A program made the translations under genes and the position numbers. A stretch of 15,145 nucleotides of DNA from Lachnospiraceae bacterium (GTDB taxonomy: Bacteria; Bacillota; Clostridia; Lachnospirales; Lachnospiraceae). The notes under the pieces are model-generated. The model made no database searches. It saw nothing but the letters and a program-made list of their open reading frames with translations, and was not told the DNA's origin. This document shows, in pieces, positions 14,959 through 15,145 of this stretch. Position 1 is the stretch's first letter, and each line of letters opens with the position of its first letter. Where the stretch lies: NCBI GenBank assembly GCA_022798035.1, contig JAAWLS010000019.1:1-15145 (forward strand), given 5' to 3'.

Positions 14959-15030
14959 GCCTGGTATCGTTTTTATTCAGTAAAGCAGGCCTTTCTGCTT
15001 ATAAACGATACCAGGCATCTATGATTTTTT
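14959..15030 (+). terminator. Nested hairpin after the marR operon, probable terminator
   Basis: Perfect 14-bp outer arms GCCTGGTATCGTTT (14959-14972) and AAACGATACCAGGC (15003-15016) enclose a smaller stem AAGCAG (14983-14988) with CTGCTT (14995-15000). A run of six T residues lies at 15025-15030, eight bases after the outer stem. This is further than in an ideal intrinsic terminator, so termination is likely but not certain. It starts 12 bases after the flavoprotein stop codon. Confidence 0.55.
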
Positions 15031-15067
15031 CTATTTGTCACAGATTAGGCAAGTTCTGGACAAATGC

Positions 15068-15109
15068 TTGAAATTATCAGATTACAACAGGCTATACTTT
15101 TGGTAGAAT
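15068..15109 (+). promoter_or_regulatory. Possible promoter for a gene beyond the right edge
   Basis: Two overlapping promoter-like arrangements are visible. One is TTGAAA (15068-15073) with TATACT (15093-15098) at 19-base spacing, the stretched spacing seen at MerR-regulated promoters. The other is TTACAA (15082-15087) with an extended -10 TAGAAT (15104-15109) at 16-base spacing. The driven gene would start outside the window. The rest of 15031-15145 holds nothing recognisable. Confidence 0.3.
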
Positions 15110-15145
15110 CCTATAAAAAGCATTTTTTTATACTTCTCTACCGTT

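Noticed and set aside
14959..15145. Insertion sequence end
   Set aside because: There is no transposase fragment and no visible target-site duplication; only an inverted repeat is present, which a terminator also explains.

Overview
The window looks like a chromosomal piece of a Gram-positive, low-to-mid GC gut-type Clostridia, most likely Lachnospiraceae (inference from Shine-Dalgarno strength, protein style, a tRNA gene without an encoded CCA end, and gene content). It is accessory metabolic DNA: nearly everything from 252 to 13707 is read from the minus strand, and a small plus-strand operon lies at the right edge.

Left to right: a tRNA-Arg(ACG) gene with its terminator (4-116) and a short structured non-coding stretch (117-251). 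Then comes a complete five-gene ABC importer operon of the nickel/peptide/opine (PepT) family, read 5353 to 252: lipoprotein binding protein, two permeases, two ATPases, all overlapping or nearly so. Its leader (about 5410-5516, minus strand) carries a strong intrinsic terminator hairpin and a 5' part that resembles the first half of a cobalamin riboswitch. Upstream is an A+T-rich gene (5534-6814) in which the first half of a restriction-endonuclease-like protein is joined in frame to an almost complete beta-class DNA methyltransferase. Its GTG start overlaps the stop codon of the preceding alpha-galactosidase gene.

The region 6811-13707 is a galactoside-utilisation operon read from the minus strand in the order tetR regulator, GH2 beta-galactosidase-like enzyme, MelB-type sugar:cation symporter, GH36 alpha-galactosidase. 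The symporter keeps the MelB acidic residues at positions 19, 55, 59 and 125. A sigma-A type promoter with an extended -10 lies upstream of tetR and abuts an 11+11 bp palindrome, the obvious operator candidate. The likely scheme is that galactosides (melibiose, raffinose-type or beta-galactosides) enter by the symporter and are cut in the cytoplasm by the two hydrolases.

Divergently, on the plus strand, a TTG-started MarR regulator and a pyridoxamine-phosphate-oxidase-like flavoprotein form a two-gene operon (14060-14946). Between its predicted promoter and the marR start are four tandem 15-bp units (13932-13991), the outer two identical and containing a perfect 12-bp palindrome. This looks like a phased operator array. 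The window ends with a nested hairpin (14959-15030) and a possible promoter for a gene beyond the edge.

The observations most worth following are the fused restriction-modification gene, the four-unit operator array, and the riboswitch-like leader of the ABC operon.
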